A DNA stretch of 64,000 nt, taken from Anaerovoracaceae bacterium. Lineage in GTDB: Bacteria > Bacillota > Clostridia > Peptostreptococcales > Anaerovoracaceae. Numbering within the stretch: the stretch's first letter is position 1; each line of letters starts with the position of its first letter. This document shows positions 46,079 to 54,645 of this stretch, one piece after another. The position numbers and the translations under genes are program-made. The DNA lies in NCBI GenBank assembly GCA_029983755.1, contig JASBYX010000003.1, forward strand, positions 16,258-80,257. The letters are read 5' to 3'. The notes beneath the pieces are model-generated. The model did no database searches. It saw nothing but the letters and a program-made list of their open reading frames with translations, and was not told where the DNA came from.

Positions 46079-47341
46079 TCACTGATTTTTCCCATCCTTA
46101 TTTACTCGCTTGGCATATTCAAGGAAATGATCTTCATCGCTTAAAACAAAATCGTAAATCAAAGGATTCATATAAATTTCCTTATGAACAAGGATGGCAT
46201 GTTTCCCGTAGGCGGAGTTAAAAATATCATGCTCCAAAAGTCCTAGGTACTCATCGCAGCTGCCCATGAGAACCAGCTCGTCCTTCCCGTTGTAATAATA
46301 TATGCCGTAAAAGTCATTAAGGATGGAGTAATCCGGGGAATTAACATGGCTGTTGTCCGGCTTGTAAAGGACGAATAGCTTACCGGCACCCTCCCTTCGC
46401 ATGGTGCTCCAGTTGAGCATAAAAGTGGAATTCTGATTGAAATGTTCAAATTCCTCATCCACCTTCATCACTGAAATATGTTCGGTTCTCCTGAGCAAAC
46501 AGGCCGCTTCAACTGTGGATATGGGAAAAGCCGAAATCCTCGATACATCCACCACACGAAGATGCTCCATCTGCACCTTGCACACCGCCATATAGTATTT
46601 ATCACCTGCCTCTACCAGACACTCACAAGAGAACAGACCCGCCTCATCTAAGGCAGTTATTTTGTTCTTATACAAAACACTTCGCGGCAGTTTCGGAAAC
46701 GGATCTGTCACCTCGGGACTGGTGGCCAAAACAGCCGCAGCCTCAAGATCCTTGGCGAAGGTCCTCATCAAGTAGTAGTTGATCGTTTCAAATGGTGTAG
46801 AAACGGGGGTGCATTGCTTGCTGTCGAGGATATACATCTCAGGGTCTAAAAAAATGATAGGTGGTCTCAGAAGGTTTTCGTACTCATTTAAAGGTTCCGG
46901 AAGCAGGTAGTTGTTGGTAAGCGCACGATTCGCATACTTTTGCATGAGCCACATGGCTTCTCTAAGGGAGATTTCAACTAATCTCGCCCCAAGCCCTCCA
47001 ACGAAGGTCCTCTGAACATCCTCGTAAAGATCCGGATCATCCCCCAGGATCATTTCGTATCGTTCAAGGCCGTATTCTTCCACATCAATATAAAAGAATT
47101 GGTGCATAGATTTCTTGAATTTGTTGTCAGGCAGATCCCAAGTGATTCCTATTGACAACACACCCATGAGACGTGTGTCTGTAACATAGGCTGATTTAAA
47201 GACCTTTGAGCTTGTCTTTTCGGATTCCCTGTTGCCGCCGGCCAGGAACTTGATGCCGCTGCCGGTTATAGGGGTTTCCTTGAAGCTCTTGGAATGCTTA
47301 ATTTTCTCAGTTATCTTCTCATTCATCGTTTCAGTTTCCAT
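46079..47341 (-). CDS. Unrecognised 420-residue protein
   Basis: I do not recognise this protein. It has no signal peptide or membrane segment, and no nucleotide-binding motif. Composition is ordinary for a cytoplasmic globular protein. Distinct segments are GSGIKFLAGGNRESEKTSSK near the N-terminus, TFVGGLGARLVEISLREAMW (about 130), LRRPPIIFLDPEMYILDSK-like sequence in the middle, and YSILNDFYGIYYYNGKDELV towards the end. Codon use resembles neighbours. No clear ribosome site precedes the ATG; a short leader from a promoter overlapping that of metK is likely. Confidence 0.7.
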   Translation of the reverse strand: METETMNEKITEKIKHSKSFKETPITGSGIKFLAGGNRESEKTSSKVFKSAYVTDTRLMGVLSIGITWDLPDNKFKKSMHQFFYIDVEEYGLERYEMILGDDPDLYEDVQRTFVGGLGARLVEISLREAMWLMQKYANRALTNNYLLPEPLNEYENLLRPPIIFLDPEMYILDSKQCTPVSTPFETINYYLMRTFAKDLEAAAVLATSPEVTDPFPKLPRSVLYKNKITALDEAGLFSCECLVEAGDKYYMAVCKVQMEHLRVVDVSRISAFPISTVEAACLLRRTEHISVMKVDEEFEHFNQNSTFMLNWSTMRREGAGKLFVLYKPDNSHVNSPDYSILNDFYGIYYYNGKDELVLMGSCDEYLGLLEHDIFNSAYGKHAILVHKEIYMNPLIYDFVLSDEDHFLEYAKRVNKDGKNQ

Positions 47342-47370
47342 TACAAAATTTAGACTTTTCTGTTTGCTAA

Positions 47371-47398
47371 TTATTACATATTTTGTTGACTTTTACAA
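47371..47398 (-). promoter_or_regulatory. Candidate promoter of the unknown minus-strand gene
   Basis: On the minus strand TTGTAA (47398-47393), 16-base spacer and TAATAA (47376-47371). Its -35 lies inside the spacer of the metK promoter, so the two back-to-back promoters overlap and could exclude one another. Confidence 0.4.
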
Positions 47399-47413
47399 GG
47401 GGCGGTGTATAAT
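47386..47413 (+). promoter_or_regulatory. metK promoter
   Basis: TTGACT (47386-47391), 16-base spacer and TATAAT (47408-47413). Transcription would start just before the SAM-I aptamer. Confidence 0.8.
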
Positions 47414-47423
47414 GGATACATAC

Positions 47424-47597
47424 CTTATCAAGAGTGGCGGAGGGACTAGGCCCTATGATGCCCGGCAACCTAGTGGTTTGTTTTTTGCAATTTGCAGGCA
47501 AGCCCTAAAGGTGCTAATTCCTACAGAGCATTGCTTTGACAGATGAGGATTGATATGAAAATCAGCCTCTCTTAGCTTTGCAAGGAGAGATTTTTTT
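47424..47597 (+). promoter_or_regulatory. SAM-I (S-box) riboswitch upstream of metK
   Basis: The aptamer runs from CTTATC (47424-47429) to its P1 partner GATGAG (47542-47547). Conserved S-box landmarks appear in order: TTATCAAGAGTGGCGGAGGG, then GGCCCTATGATGCCCGGCAA and CC, and GGTGCTAATTCCTACAG. The expression platform ends in a terminator (47567-47597). Binding of S-adenosylmethionine should terminate transcription and so limit metK expression. Confidence 0.96.
47567..47597 (+). terminator. Terminator of the SAM-I riboswitch
   Basis: Stem CTCTCTT (47567-47573) / AGGAGAG (47583-47589), one G-U pair, followed by TTTTTTT. Confidence 0.85.
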
Positions 47598-47685
47598 ATT
47601 TTGTAGCCGTAATTGCGTTTTAAAGTGATTTAATAGGGTAGATTACATTTCAGCGCACCGGCTATTTTGCGAGAAAGGAGACGCA

Positions 47686-48894
47686 ATGAAACGCTTATTT
47701 ACATCTGAGTCAGTTACAGAAGGACATCCAGATAAAGTTTGCGACCAGATTTCAGACGCTGTTGTGGATGCGATTTTAGCTGAGGATCCTACTGGAAGAG
47801 TTGCCTGTGAGACGACAGTTAACACAGGATATGCTATGCTTATGGGAGAAATCAGTACAGACTGCTACATCGATATTTCGAAGATTGTAAGGGAAGTTAT
47901 CTGCGACATAGGATATGACAACTCCGACTATGGTTTTGATGGGAACACCTGTGCAGTACTGACTTCTATCGATGAACAGTCAACCGATATTGCGCTTGGA
48001 GTTGACAAGGCTCTTGAGTACAAAGAGGGGGATCTTGAAAGCGAGGATGCAGGTAAGACCGGTCACGACAGCTTAGACACAGGTGCGGGAGATCAGGGTA
48101 TGATGTTCGGATATGCATGTAATGAAACGGAAGAGCTTATGCCTATGCCTATTGCACTAGCTAACAAGCTTGCTAGGCAGCTTACCAAGGTAAGAAAAGA
48201 TGGAACCCTTACATACCTAAGACCGGATGGAAAAACCCAGGTTACTGTAGAATACGATGATGATAAAGTTGTAAGAATCGATACTATAGTAATAAGTGCA
48301 CAGCATGACCCCGATGTAACACAGGAACAGATTCGCAAAGATCTTGTTGAACATGTTATTAATCCAATCATTCCAGGGGATTTGCTTGACGAAAAAACCA
48401 AGTACTACGTAAATCCAACTGGGCGCTTTGTGATAGGTGGGCCTCACGGAGATTCCGGCCTAACAGGTAGAAAGATAATCGTCGATACATACGGAGGATG
48501 TGCAAGACATGGAGGGGGTGCATTTTCCGGGAAGGATCCTACAAAGGTTGACCGTTCAGCAAGCTATGCGGCAAGATATGTTGCAAAGAATATAGTAAAG
48601 GCGGGACTTGCTGATAAGTGCGAAGTACAGTTTGCTTATGCCATCGGTGTTGCAAGACCGGTGAGCATATCTGTTGACTGCTTTGGGACAGCGAAGATTT
48701 CTGAGGACAAGATTGTTGATATTATCGATGAGGTTTTCGATTTGAGGCCGGCATCAATTATCAAGGACTTGGATTTGAGAAGACCAATTTACAGGCAGGT
48801 TGCAGGAAGCGGCCACTTCGGAAGAACTGATATCGATCTCACTTGGGAGCAGACGGACAAAGTAGATATTATTAGAGAAAAAGCGGGCCTTTAG
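47686..48894 (+). CDS. metK: S-adenosylmethionine synthetase
   Basis: Makes S-adenosylmethionine from methionine and ATP. The 402-residue protein has the standard motifs: [19 protein letters not shown], the [15 protein letters not shown] hexapeptide region, [20 protein letters not shown] and the P-loop-like [29 protein letters not shown] precedes ATG 47686. It is under the SAM-I riboswitch. A weak hairpin spans its stop codon. Confidence 0.98.
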   Translation: MKRLFTSESVTEGHPDKVCDQISDAVVDAILAEDPTGRVACETTVNTGYAMLMGEISTDCYIDISKIVREVICDIGYDNSDYGFDGNTCAVLTSIDEQSTDIALGVDKALEYKEGDLESEDAGKTGHDSLDTGAGDQGMMFGYACNETEELMPMPIALANKLARQLTKVRKDGTLTYLRPDGKTQVTVEYDDDKVVRIDTIVISAQHDPDVTQEQIRKDLVEHVINPIIPGDLLDEKTKYYVNPTGRFVIGGPHGDSGLTGRKIIVDTYGGCARHGGGAFSGKDPTKVDRSASYAARYVAKNIVKAGLADKCEVQFAYAIGVARPVSISVDCFGTAKISEDKIVDIIDEVFDLRPASIIKDLDLRRPIYRQVAGSGHFGRTDIDLTWEQTDKVDIIREKAGL

Positions 48895-48903
48895 AGGTCC
48901 GCT
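48882..48903 (+). terminator. Weak hairpin over the metK stop codon
   Basis: AGCGGGCCT (48882-48890) / AGGTCCGCT (48895-48903) with the TAG in the loop. It is followed by CAATATTTT rather than a clean T-run, so read-through into the permease gene is plausible. Confidence 0.45.
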
Positions 48904-48942
48904 CAATATTTTGGGTAGAAAAAAATTTTGGAGGTGTATAGC

Positions 48943-50208
48943 TTGGAAGTTAATCAGATTGTCACTATTGGTGTTTTTTTGGTGGTGATGGTTGCCATCA
49001 TGTCAGAAAAAATTCACAGAACAGCTGCGGCACTTGCAGGTGCCATGGCACTTTTTTTCCTACACGTTTTGGATGTAAAGGCTGCGGTGGGGTACATAGA
49101 CTTCAACACTATTGGAGTTTTAGTTGGAATGATGATTTTTGTGTCCGGCGTTAAGAGATCCGGATTGTTTGAATATATGGCCATTAAAGCAGCCAAGATT
49201 GCGAAGGGAGATCCGTGGAAAATTATGGTTAGCTTCATGATTTTGACCGCTGTTCTATCGGCATTTCTTGACAACGTAACAACTGTTTTGTTGGTTGGTC
49301 CAATGACAATTGCAATATGCAAGGTATTGCAACTTGATCCGGTACCGTTCCTTTTGACTCAAATCATGAGTTCTAACATCGGCGGTACAGCTACTCTAAT
49401 CGGTGACCCTCCAAACATCATGATAGGAAGTGCAGCAAACTTGAGCTTCCTTGATTTTCTCTCAAATACAGGAGTAGTTTCCGTGGTAATCATGGGGGTT
49501 ATTGTTGTTCTCTTCAGATTTGTCTATGGAAAGAAACTAAGCGCAGGAGAACTGGCGATCAAGGAAGTTATGCACATGGACGAAGAAAAAGCAATTGAAG
49601 ACTTAACTTTACTTAGAAAAAGCCTTATAATGATAGTAATGGTAATTGCAGGTTTCATGTTCCATGGAGCTTTGGGGATCGAATCCTCAACAGTTGCTCT
49701 AACTGCGGCAACCCTGATGATGATTGTGGGGAAGGTCAATGTTGAACACATAATCGTAGATGCAGAATGGGGGACTATTTTGTTCTTTGTCGGTCTCTTT
49801 ATGGTGGTAGGAGGAATGGTCGAAACGGGAGTAATCAAGGCTCTGGCCCAGGTGCTCATCGACTTCACCCACGGAAACGTGATTCTGACCATGATGGTGC
49901 TCATGTGGGGTTCGGCTATTTTGTCCTCATTCCTTGACAATATTCCATTTGTGGCAACACTGATTCCATTGATCATTGCAATGGGAAATGACGGAGTGGA
50001 CACACTTCCACTTTGGTGGGCGGTATCCCTTGGAGCCTGCCTTGGCGGAAACGGAACGTTGGTTGGAGCATCTGCAAATGTCGTCCTCGCAGGGATCAGC
50101 AACAAACATGGGTATCCAATCACTTTCGGAAGCTTCCTAAAAGTCGGAATGCCGGTTATGGTGTTGTCTATGTTAGTGGCTTCTGCGTATATGCTGATTA
50201 GGTATTAA
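48943..50208 (+). CDS. ArsB/NhaD-type ion permease
   Basis: A 421-residue transporter of the ion-transporter superfamily with about eleven or twelve membrane helices. Two inverted repeats show the characteristic AFLDNVTTVLLVGPMTIAIC with GGTATLIGDPPNIMIGSAAN, and SSFLDNIPFVATLIPLI with GGNGTLVGASANVVLAGISN. Members carry arsenite, sodium/proton or dicarboxylates; the substrate here is unknown. The start is TTG 48943, six bases after GGAGGTG; an upstream TTG at 48928 precedes that site. It follows metK by 48 bases and may be controlled by the SAM riboswitch. Confidence 0.88.
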   Translation: MEVNQIVTIGVFLVVMVAIMSEKIHRTAAALAGAMALFFLHVLDVKAAVGYIDFNTIGVLVGMMIFVSGVKRSGLFEYMAIKAAKIAKGDPWKIMVSFMILTAVLSAFLDNVTTVLLVGPMTIAICKVLQLDPVPFLLTQIMSSNIGGTATLIGDPPNIMIGSAANLSFLDFLSNTGVVSVVIMGVIVVLFRFVYGKKLSAGELAIKEVMHMDEEKAIEDLTLLRKSLIMIVMVIAGFMFHGALGIESSTVALTAATLMMIVGKVNVEHIIVDAEWGTILFFVGLFMVVGGMVETGVIKALAQVLIDFTHGNVILTMMVLMWGSAILSSFLDNIPFVATLIPLIIAMGNDGVDTLPLWWAVSLGACLGGNGTLVGASANVVLAGISNKHGYPITFGSFLKVGMPVMVLSMLVASAYMLIRY

Positions 50209-50285
50209 AGGGAAATTCCAAAAAGAGAAATTCGGAGACAAGAGATTCTAAAATGAGAGGTTCTAAGAAAAGAGAGGTTTGAGAG

Positions 50286-50759
50286 ATGTTTAATGACACA
50301 TTCCACGATGACATGATAAATATTGTCCTGAGGCAGGCAGGTGCAGATTCGATTAAGACACATCTGGCTCATATAAACCTTGTAAGCTTTCAGATTGCAC
50401 CTGATGTTAAGGTTGCATATGTTTATGAGATTAAAGAAAACGGAGAAATATATCTGGAGCGAACCAGCCCATATCCAATGCTCATGGGTAGAATGTATGA
50501 CGAGCAGGCGCTCATAGAAATGGTGAAAAACGACGTGGCCAGCTTCAGGAATGCCTATAACAGCCGCAATTACGATACATATTTGCAGCTGGTGAAAAGC
50601 CATTTGAGGTTCCAGTGGGCTGCAGAGGATCTGTTCATGAACCACAACGTTGACGGTGATGACCTTGACGACTTGCACAGCGCATACGAGAGACTGCATC
50701 AGCTTTTGGACGAAGTTAAGGAGAGATCCGAAAAAATCGAATTTAAAGAGTTTGAATAA
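50286..50759 (+). CDS. Unrecognised 157-residue protein
   Basis: A soluble, acidic protein that I do not recognise. The first part has alternating strand-like sequence (HINLVSFQIAPDVKVAYVYEI, ENGEIYLERTSPYPMLMGRM); the second half is helical (MVKNDVASFRNAYNSRNYDT, SAYERLHQLLDEVKERSEK). A GAGAGGTTTGAGAG site precedes ATG 50286. Its 3' end carries a 19-bp tandem duplication. The position between a permease and aspartokinase gives no clear role. Confidence 0.7.
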   Translation: MFNDTFHDDMINIVLRQAGADSIKTHLAHINLVSFQIAPDVKVAYVYEIKENGEIYLERTSPYPMLMGRMYDEQALIEMVKNDVASFRNAYNSRNYDTYLQLVKSHLRFQWAAEDLFMNHNVDGDDLDDLHSAYERLHQLLDEVKERSEKIEFKEFE

Positions 50760-50778
50760 ATTTAAAGAGTTTGAATAA
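50741..50778. repeat. 19-bp tandem duplication over a stop codon
   Basis: Two exact adjacent copies of ATTTAAAGAGTTTGAATAA (50741-50759 and 50760-50778). The first copy encodes the last residues and the stop of the 157-residue protein. It looks like a recent slippage or duplication event. Confidence 0.95.
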
Positions 50779-50808
50779 TTGGAATAAGATTTGGGGTAAG
50801 TTATTTTT

Positions 50809-52140
50809 ATGGATATTAAAGTTGCAAAGTTCGGAGGCTCGTCGGTTGCCGACAGCATACAAATAGTTAAAACCAGAGACATCATCCTTCAGGACGAGGG
50901 CAGGAATTACATCATCGTATCCGCACCGGGAAAGAGATACGACGGAGACAACAAAATAACAGACCTTCTGTACCTGTGCAAGACCCATAGGGATCACAAT
51001 TTGCCCTGGGAACAGCTCTTCGAAGTTGTGGTGGACAGGTTTGTTGCCGTTGAACACAAGCTGGGAGTTGACGGGGTTCTTGACGAGCATTTTGATATAA
51101 TAAGGGAAAAGATAAGCAAAGGCTCATCCACAGAATACATAGTAAGCAGAGGGGAATATCTGAATGCAGTGATGATTGCAGCTTACTTGGGTTACGACTT
51201 TGTAGATGCCGCCAGACTTATTTTGTTTGACGAAAAGGGCAACCTTCTTCACGAAGCCACGGATGTAGCTTTGTCTGAGGAGCTTTCCAAGCATAAGACC
51301 GCTGTGATACCCGGGTTTTATGGTTCCGAAAAAGGAAGCACGAGAATCAGAACTTTTTCCCGTGGCGGATCCGATATTACAGGAGCACTTGTGGCGAAGG
51401 CTGTTGAAGCATCTGTATATGAGAACTGGACTGATGTATCGGGATTCCTCATGGCGGATCCCAGGATTGTTGAGAATCCTAAGCCCATCGACTCCATTTC
51501 ATACAAGGAACTCAGGGAACTGTCATATATGGGAGCATCCGTTCTCCACGAAGATGCCATATACCCTGCTCGTATGGCCAACATTCCAATAAATATCAGA
51601 AATACCAATGCACCAAAGGACAAGGGAACGTTCATTACAGCCCATCACGATCCTAATTCTAAGAGAATAGTGACGGGAATTGCCGGCTCCAAGGATTTCA
51701 CAGTAATCGCAATATACAAGAACATGATGAGCACAGGGAGAGGTTTTGTCAGGAGACTTCTGACAATACTTGAGGATATGGATGTGAACTTTGAGCATCT
51801 ACCAAGTGGAATAGACACAATATCCGTTGTTCTTTCAAACGATTCTCTGGGAGATAAACTTGAGGAAGTAAAGGAGCAGGTAACTTTACAGCTGGAACCT
51901 GACAATATTGAAGTATTTCAGGATATAGCCCTCATCGCTACGGTGGGTCAAGGGATGACGTCAAGCATCGGAGTTTCAGCGAAGATATTTACAGCCCTTG
52001 CAGAGGCTGATGTAAACGTGAGGATGATTGATCAGGGATCCTCAGAGATGAATATAATAATCGGTGTTGAAAACCATAGAATGGGAGATGCTATAAGGGC
52101 GATTTACGGCGTTTTTGATAACGAGGACGAGAATAGATGA
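50809..52140 (+). CDS. Aspartate kinase
   Basis: Phosphorylates aspartate, the first step towards lysine, threonine and methionine. The 443-residue protein starts with the kinase signature VAKFGGSSVADS and has the aspartate/nucleotide-binding TRIRTFSRGGSDITGALVA. Two ACT domains follow from about 300 (FTVIAIYKNMMSTGRGFVRR and ALIATVGQGMTSSIGVSAKI), giving amino-acid feedback. The stop TGA overlaps the ATG of the response-regulator gene (ATGA), so the two are translationally coupled, an unusual partnership. It is the fourth gene after the SAM riboswitch. Confidence 0.95.
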   Translation: MDIKVAKFGGSSVADSIQIVKTRDIILQDEGRNYIIVSAPGKRYDGDNKITDLLYLCKTHRDHNLPWEQLFEVVVDRFVAVEHKLGVDGVLDEHFDIIREKISKGSSTEYIVSRGEYLNAVMIAAYLGYDFVDAARLILFDEKGNLLHEATDVALSEELSKHKTAVIPGFYGSEKGSTRIRTFSRGGSDITGALVAKAVEASVYENWTDVSGFLMADPRIVENPKPIDSISYKELRELSYMGASVLHEDAIYPARMANIPINIRNTNAPKDKGTFITAHHDPNSKRIVTGIAGSKDFTVIAIYKNMMSTGRGFVRRLLTILEDMDVNFEHLPSGIDTISVVLSNDSLGDKLEEVKEQVTLQLEPDNIEVFQDIALIATVGQGMTSSIGVSAKIFTALAEADVNVRMIDQGSSEMNIIIGVENHRMGDAIRAIYGVFDNEDENR

Positions 52141-52811
52141 AAATATTGATGATTGAAGACGATAGAACAATCAGAGAGTACCTAGGTCAGGAACTTGAGA
52201 ATTGGGGCTATAAGGTGGTCTTAGTGGAAGATTTCACAGATCCTCTTAAGCTTTTCAATGAAACAAGTCCTGACCTTGTTTTATTAGATGTTGTTTTGCC
52301 GGGAAGGAATGGGTTTTACTGGTGCCAAGAGATAAGAAAGATTTCCAAAGTACCTATAATATTCATTTCCTCAAAGAATCAACCTATGGATATGGTGACG
52401 GGAATGCAGATCGGTGGAGATGATTACATCACGAAGCCTTTTGACCTATACGTTACAAGAGCGAAGATAGATGCAATCCTCAGGAGAACCTATGGAATGA
52501 CCATGACTGACGGGAGCATGACCTATGAGGGAGCAGATTTCAATTCCGGAAAGGGTATACTCACATATGGGGATGAGGAGATTGAGCTTACGAGGACTGA
52601 AATGATGATCCTTTCAGAACTTTTTTCCGCCCAAGGTGGAATTGTAACCAGACAGTCCATCATAGAAAGATGCTGGCAGGGGGAAGATTTCATCGATGAC
52701 AACACCCTTGCGGTGAACATGACAAGGCTTAGGAAGAAACTGAGAGACATAGGCCTTGACGATTTTATAATAACCAAGAAAGGCGTTGGATATGGCCTCA
52801 AAAAAGACTGA
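52137..52811 (+). CDS. OmpR-family response regulator (BceR-like)
   Basis: A 224-residue regulator. The receiver domain has the acidic pair EDD (residues 6-8) and the phosphoacceptor Asp in LVLLDVVLPGRNG (about 51), with Lys in DDYITKPF. A winged-helix DNA-binding domain follows (ELTRTEMMILSELF, then AVNMTRLRKKLRDIGL). It resembles BceR/VraR-type regulators that activate peptide-antibiotic-resistance ABC transporters. Its likely target is the bceAB-like pair starting at 53.9 kb. Its ATG overlaps the aspartokinase stop and its end overlaps the kinase gene. Confidence 0.92.
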   Translation: MKILMIEDDRTIREYLGQELENWGYKVVLVEDFTDPLKLFNETSPDLVLLDVVLPGRNGFYWCQEIRKISKVPIIFISSKNQPMDMVTGMQIGGDDYITKPFDLYVTRAKIDAILRRTYGMTMTDGSMTYEGADFNSGKGILTYGDEEIELTRTEMMILSELFSAQGGIVTRQSIIERCWQGEDFIDDNTLAVNMTRLRKKLRDIGLDDFIITKKGVGYGLKKD

Positions 52812-53781
52812 AAAGTTTCTCGGAAGCAGGAATTCACCTGGAAACAGAAATAATATTTCAAAAGCCAAAATCCTCGCAGACTTTATTGCCCACATTCTTC
52901 CGGTGGCCTTAGCGGGAGGGAGCCTAATACTAATACAGATTGCCTTGAGAAACCTTTTACCTGAAACCGAAGACTTCATCATCTTGAGTGGCGAAATATT
53001 TTTGGCGCTTCTTATACTCTACTGTTTTGTGGTATTGCTTGGGGAGAGAAACAGAGCCAATCTCCAGGCTGACTACGAGGCGCTTGAGGTAAAGTATCAG
53101 GCCAAGGTTAACGAAACTGAAAAGGTAAGGCAGGATTTGCTGGAATACTTCCTTCTGTGGGTGCACCAAATCAAAACCCCCATAGCGGCGGCGAAACTCA
53201 TAACGGGGGCCAGGCAGCGGGAGCATGATTCAGAGCTCAGGAGCCAGATCGTATCAATTGAAAAATATACAGACATGGCCATAAGTTATCTGAAACTCGC
53301 CAGCGGAGACGCAGAGATTTATGTGGAAAAAGTGGATCTAGACAAGGTGCTCAAAAAGATATTAAAAAAATATGCAGTGTTATTCATTTCAAACGACATT
53401 GAGCTGGATTATCGGCTCCAGCCTGAGGTTGTAGTATCCGACGGCAAATGGTTAGCCCTAGCCCTTGAACAGATTTTGTCTAATGCAACAAAATACGCAG
53501 CCGGCGAGAGGGTGTACATTCGTTTTAGCTCTTCCGATAACGCTCTGGTGATAGGTGACACGGGTATGGGGATTCCGGCGGAGGATATACCGAAGATTTT
53601 CGATAAGGGTTACTCCGGGTTTAACGGTCAAAACAACGGCAAGTCCACAGGAATCGGTCTCTATCTCACCAAGAGAATTCTGGAAAGACTTAACCATCCT
53701 ATCTATGTGGAATCTAAGCTTGGGAAGGGCACTGAATTTAGAATCAGGTTCCCAAGGAGCACAGACCTTTCAAATTTGTAA
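52792..53781 (+). CDS. Intramembrane-sensing histidine kinase (BceS-like)
   Basis: A 329-residue sensor kinase. Two membrane helices (about 26-50 and 58-80) are separated by only a few residues, with no extracellular sensor, as in BceS kinases that sense through their ABC transporter. The phosphoacceptor His lies in LLWVHQIKTPIAAAKL. ATP-binding motifs are the N-box LEQILSNATKYA, the G1 box GDTGMGIPAEDIPKIFDKGY and G2 GKSTGIGLYL. ATG 52792 is eight bases after AAAGG and overlaps the regulator gene by 20 bases. Confidence 0.92.
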   Translation: MASKKTEKFLGSRNSPGNRNNISKAKILADFIAHILPVALAGGSLILIQIALRNLLPETEDFIILSGEIFLALLILYCFVVLLGERNRANLQADYEALEVKYQAKVNETEKVRQDLLEYFLLWVHQIKTPIAAAKLITGARQREHDSELRSQIVSIEKYTDMAISYLKLASGDAEIYVEKVDLDKVLKKILKKYAVLFISNDIELDYRLQPEVVVSDGKWLALALEQILSNATKYAAGERVYIRFSSSDNALVIGDTGMGIPAEDIPKIFDKGYSGFNGQNNGKSTGIGLYLTKRILERLNHPIYVESKLGKGTEFRIRFPRSTDLSNL

Positions 53782-53883
53782 GATTACCCCTTTATCTTGT
53801 AAGGTAAAATAAATGCAAGGCTTTCTTAATGTGGCTATAATTAAGGCATGATAGTACAGATTTGTGAGAAAGGGGAGAAAACT

Positions 53884-54645
53884 ATGCAAATTTTACAAGT
53901 ACAAAACCTAACCAAAATATATGCCGCAGGAACCGGCAGCCAGACCATTGCGTTGAAAAATGTTAACTTCTCCGTTGAAGAGGGAGAATTCATCGCCATC
54001 ATGGGAGAGTCAGGATCCGGAAAGACCACACTTCTAAACATGGTGTCAACCCTTGATAAACCCACAGAGGGTTCAGTTTTTATCGCAGGCAAAAACACCG
54101 GAAACCTTGGAGGAAATCAAATTGCAGCCTTCAGAAGAAACGAGCTGGGATTCGTTTTTCAGGACTTCAATCTTCTGGACACATTCAGCAACAGAGACAA
54201 TATCTACCTTCCACTTGTGCTTTCCTCATACAAACACCAGGAAATGGCAAGGCGAATTCAGAAAATCGCTCCGGCTCTGGGAATAGAAGAACTTTTGGAT
54301 AAATATCCATACGAAATCTCAGGTGGCCAGAAGCAGAGGGTAGCAATAGCCAGAGCCCTTATAACGAGGCCCAAGCTCCTACTTGCGGACGAGCCGACAG
54401 GAGCCCTAGATTCCGCATCTTCTGATAATATTATGAATATTTTTTCGGAGGTTCATCAGGCGGGCCAGACTGTACTCATGGTAACCCACTCTGTAAAGGC
54501 CGCAGCTTATGCCAGCAGGGTTTTGTTCATCAAAGATGGTGGTGTATATCACGAAGTCTACAGGGGTGACAGAACCCATAGAGAATTTATGGAAACTATA
54601 ACTGACAGTCAGATGATGCTGAGGGGTGATCGAGATGAAGAGTAG
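53884..54645 (+). CDS. Peptide-resistance ABC transporter ATPase (BceA-like)
   Basis: A 253-residue ATPase with Walker A GESGSGKTTLL, Q-loop FQDFNLLDTFS, signature [17 protein letters not shown], Walker B LLLADEPTGALDS and H-loop VTHSV, typical of the BceA/MacB group. ATG 53884 is chosen because GAAAGGGGAG precedes it; ATG 53848 is an upstream alternative. A TATAAT-like element (53834-53839) may be a separate promoter, and the 102-base gap after the kinase gene suits a BceR-controlled site. Confidence 0.92.
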   Translation: MQILQVQNLTKIYAAGTGSQTIALKNVNFSVEEGEFIAIMGESGSGKTTLLNMVSTLDKPTEGSVFIAGKNTGNLGGNQIAAFRRNELGFVFQDFNLLDTFSNRDNIYLPLVLSSYKHQEMARRIQKIAPALGIEELLDKYPYEISGGQKQRVAIARALITRPKLLLADEPTGALDSASSDNIMNIFSEVHQAGQTVLMVTHSVKAAAYASRVLFIKDGGVYHEVYRGDRTHREFMETITDSQMMLRGDRDEE

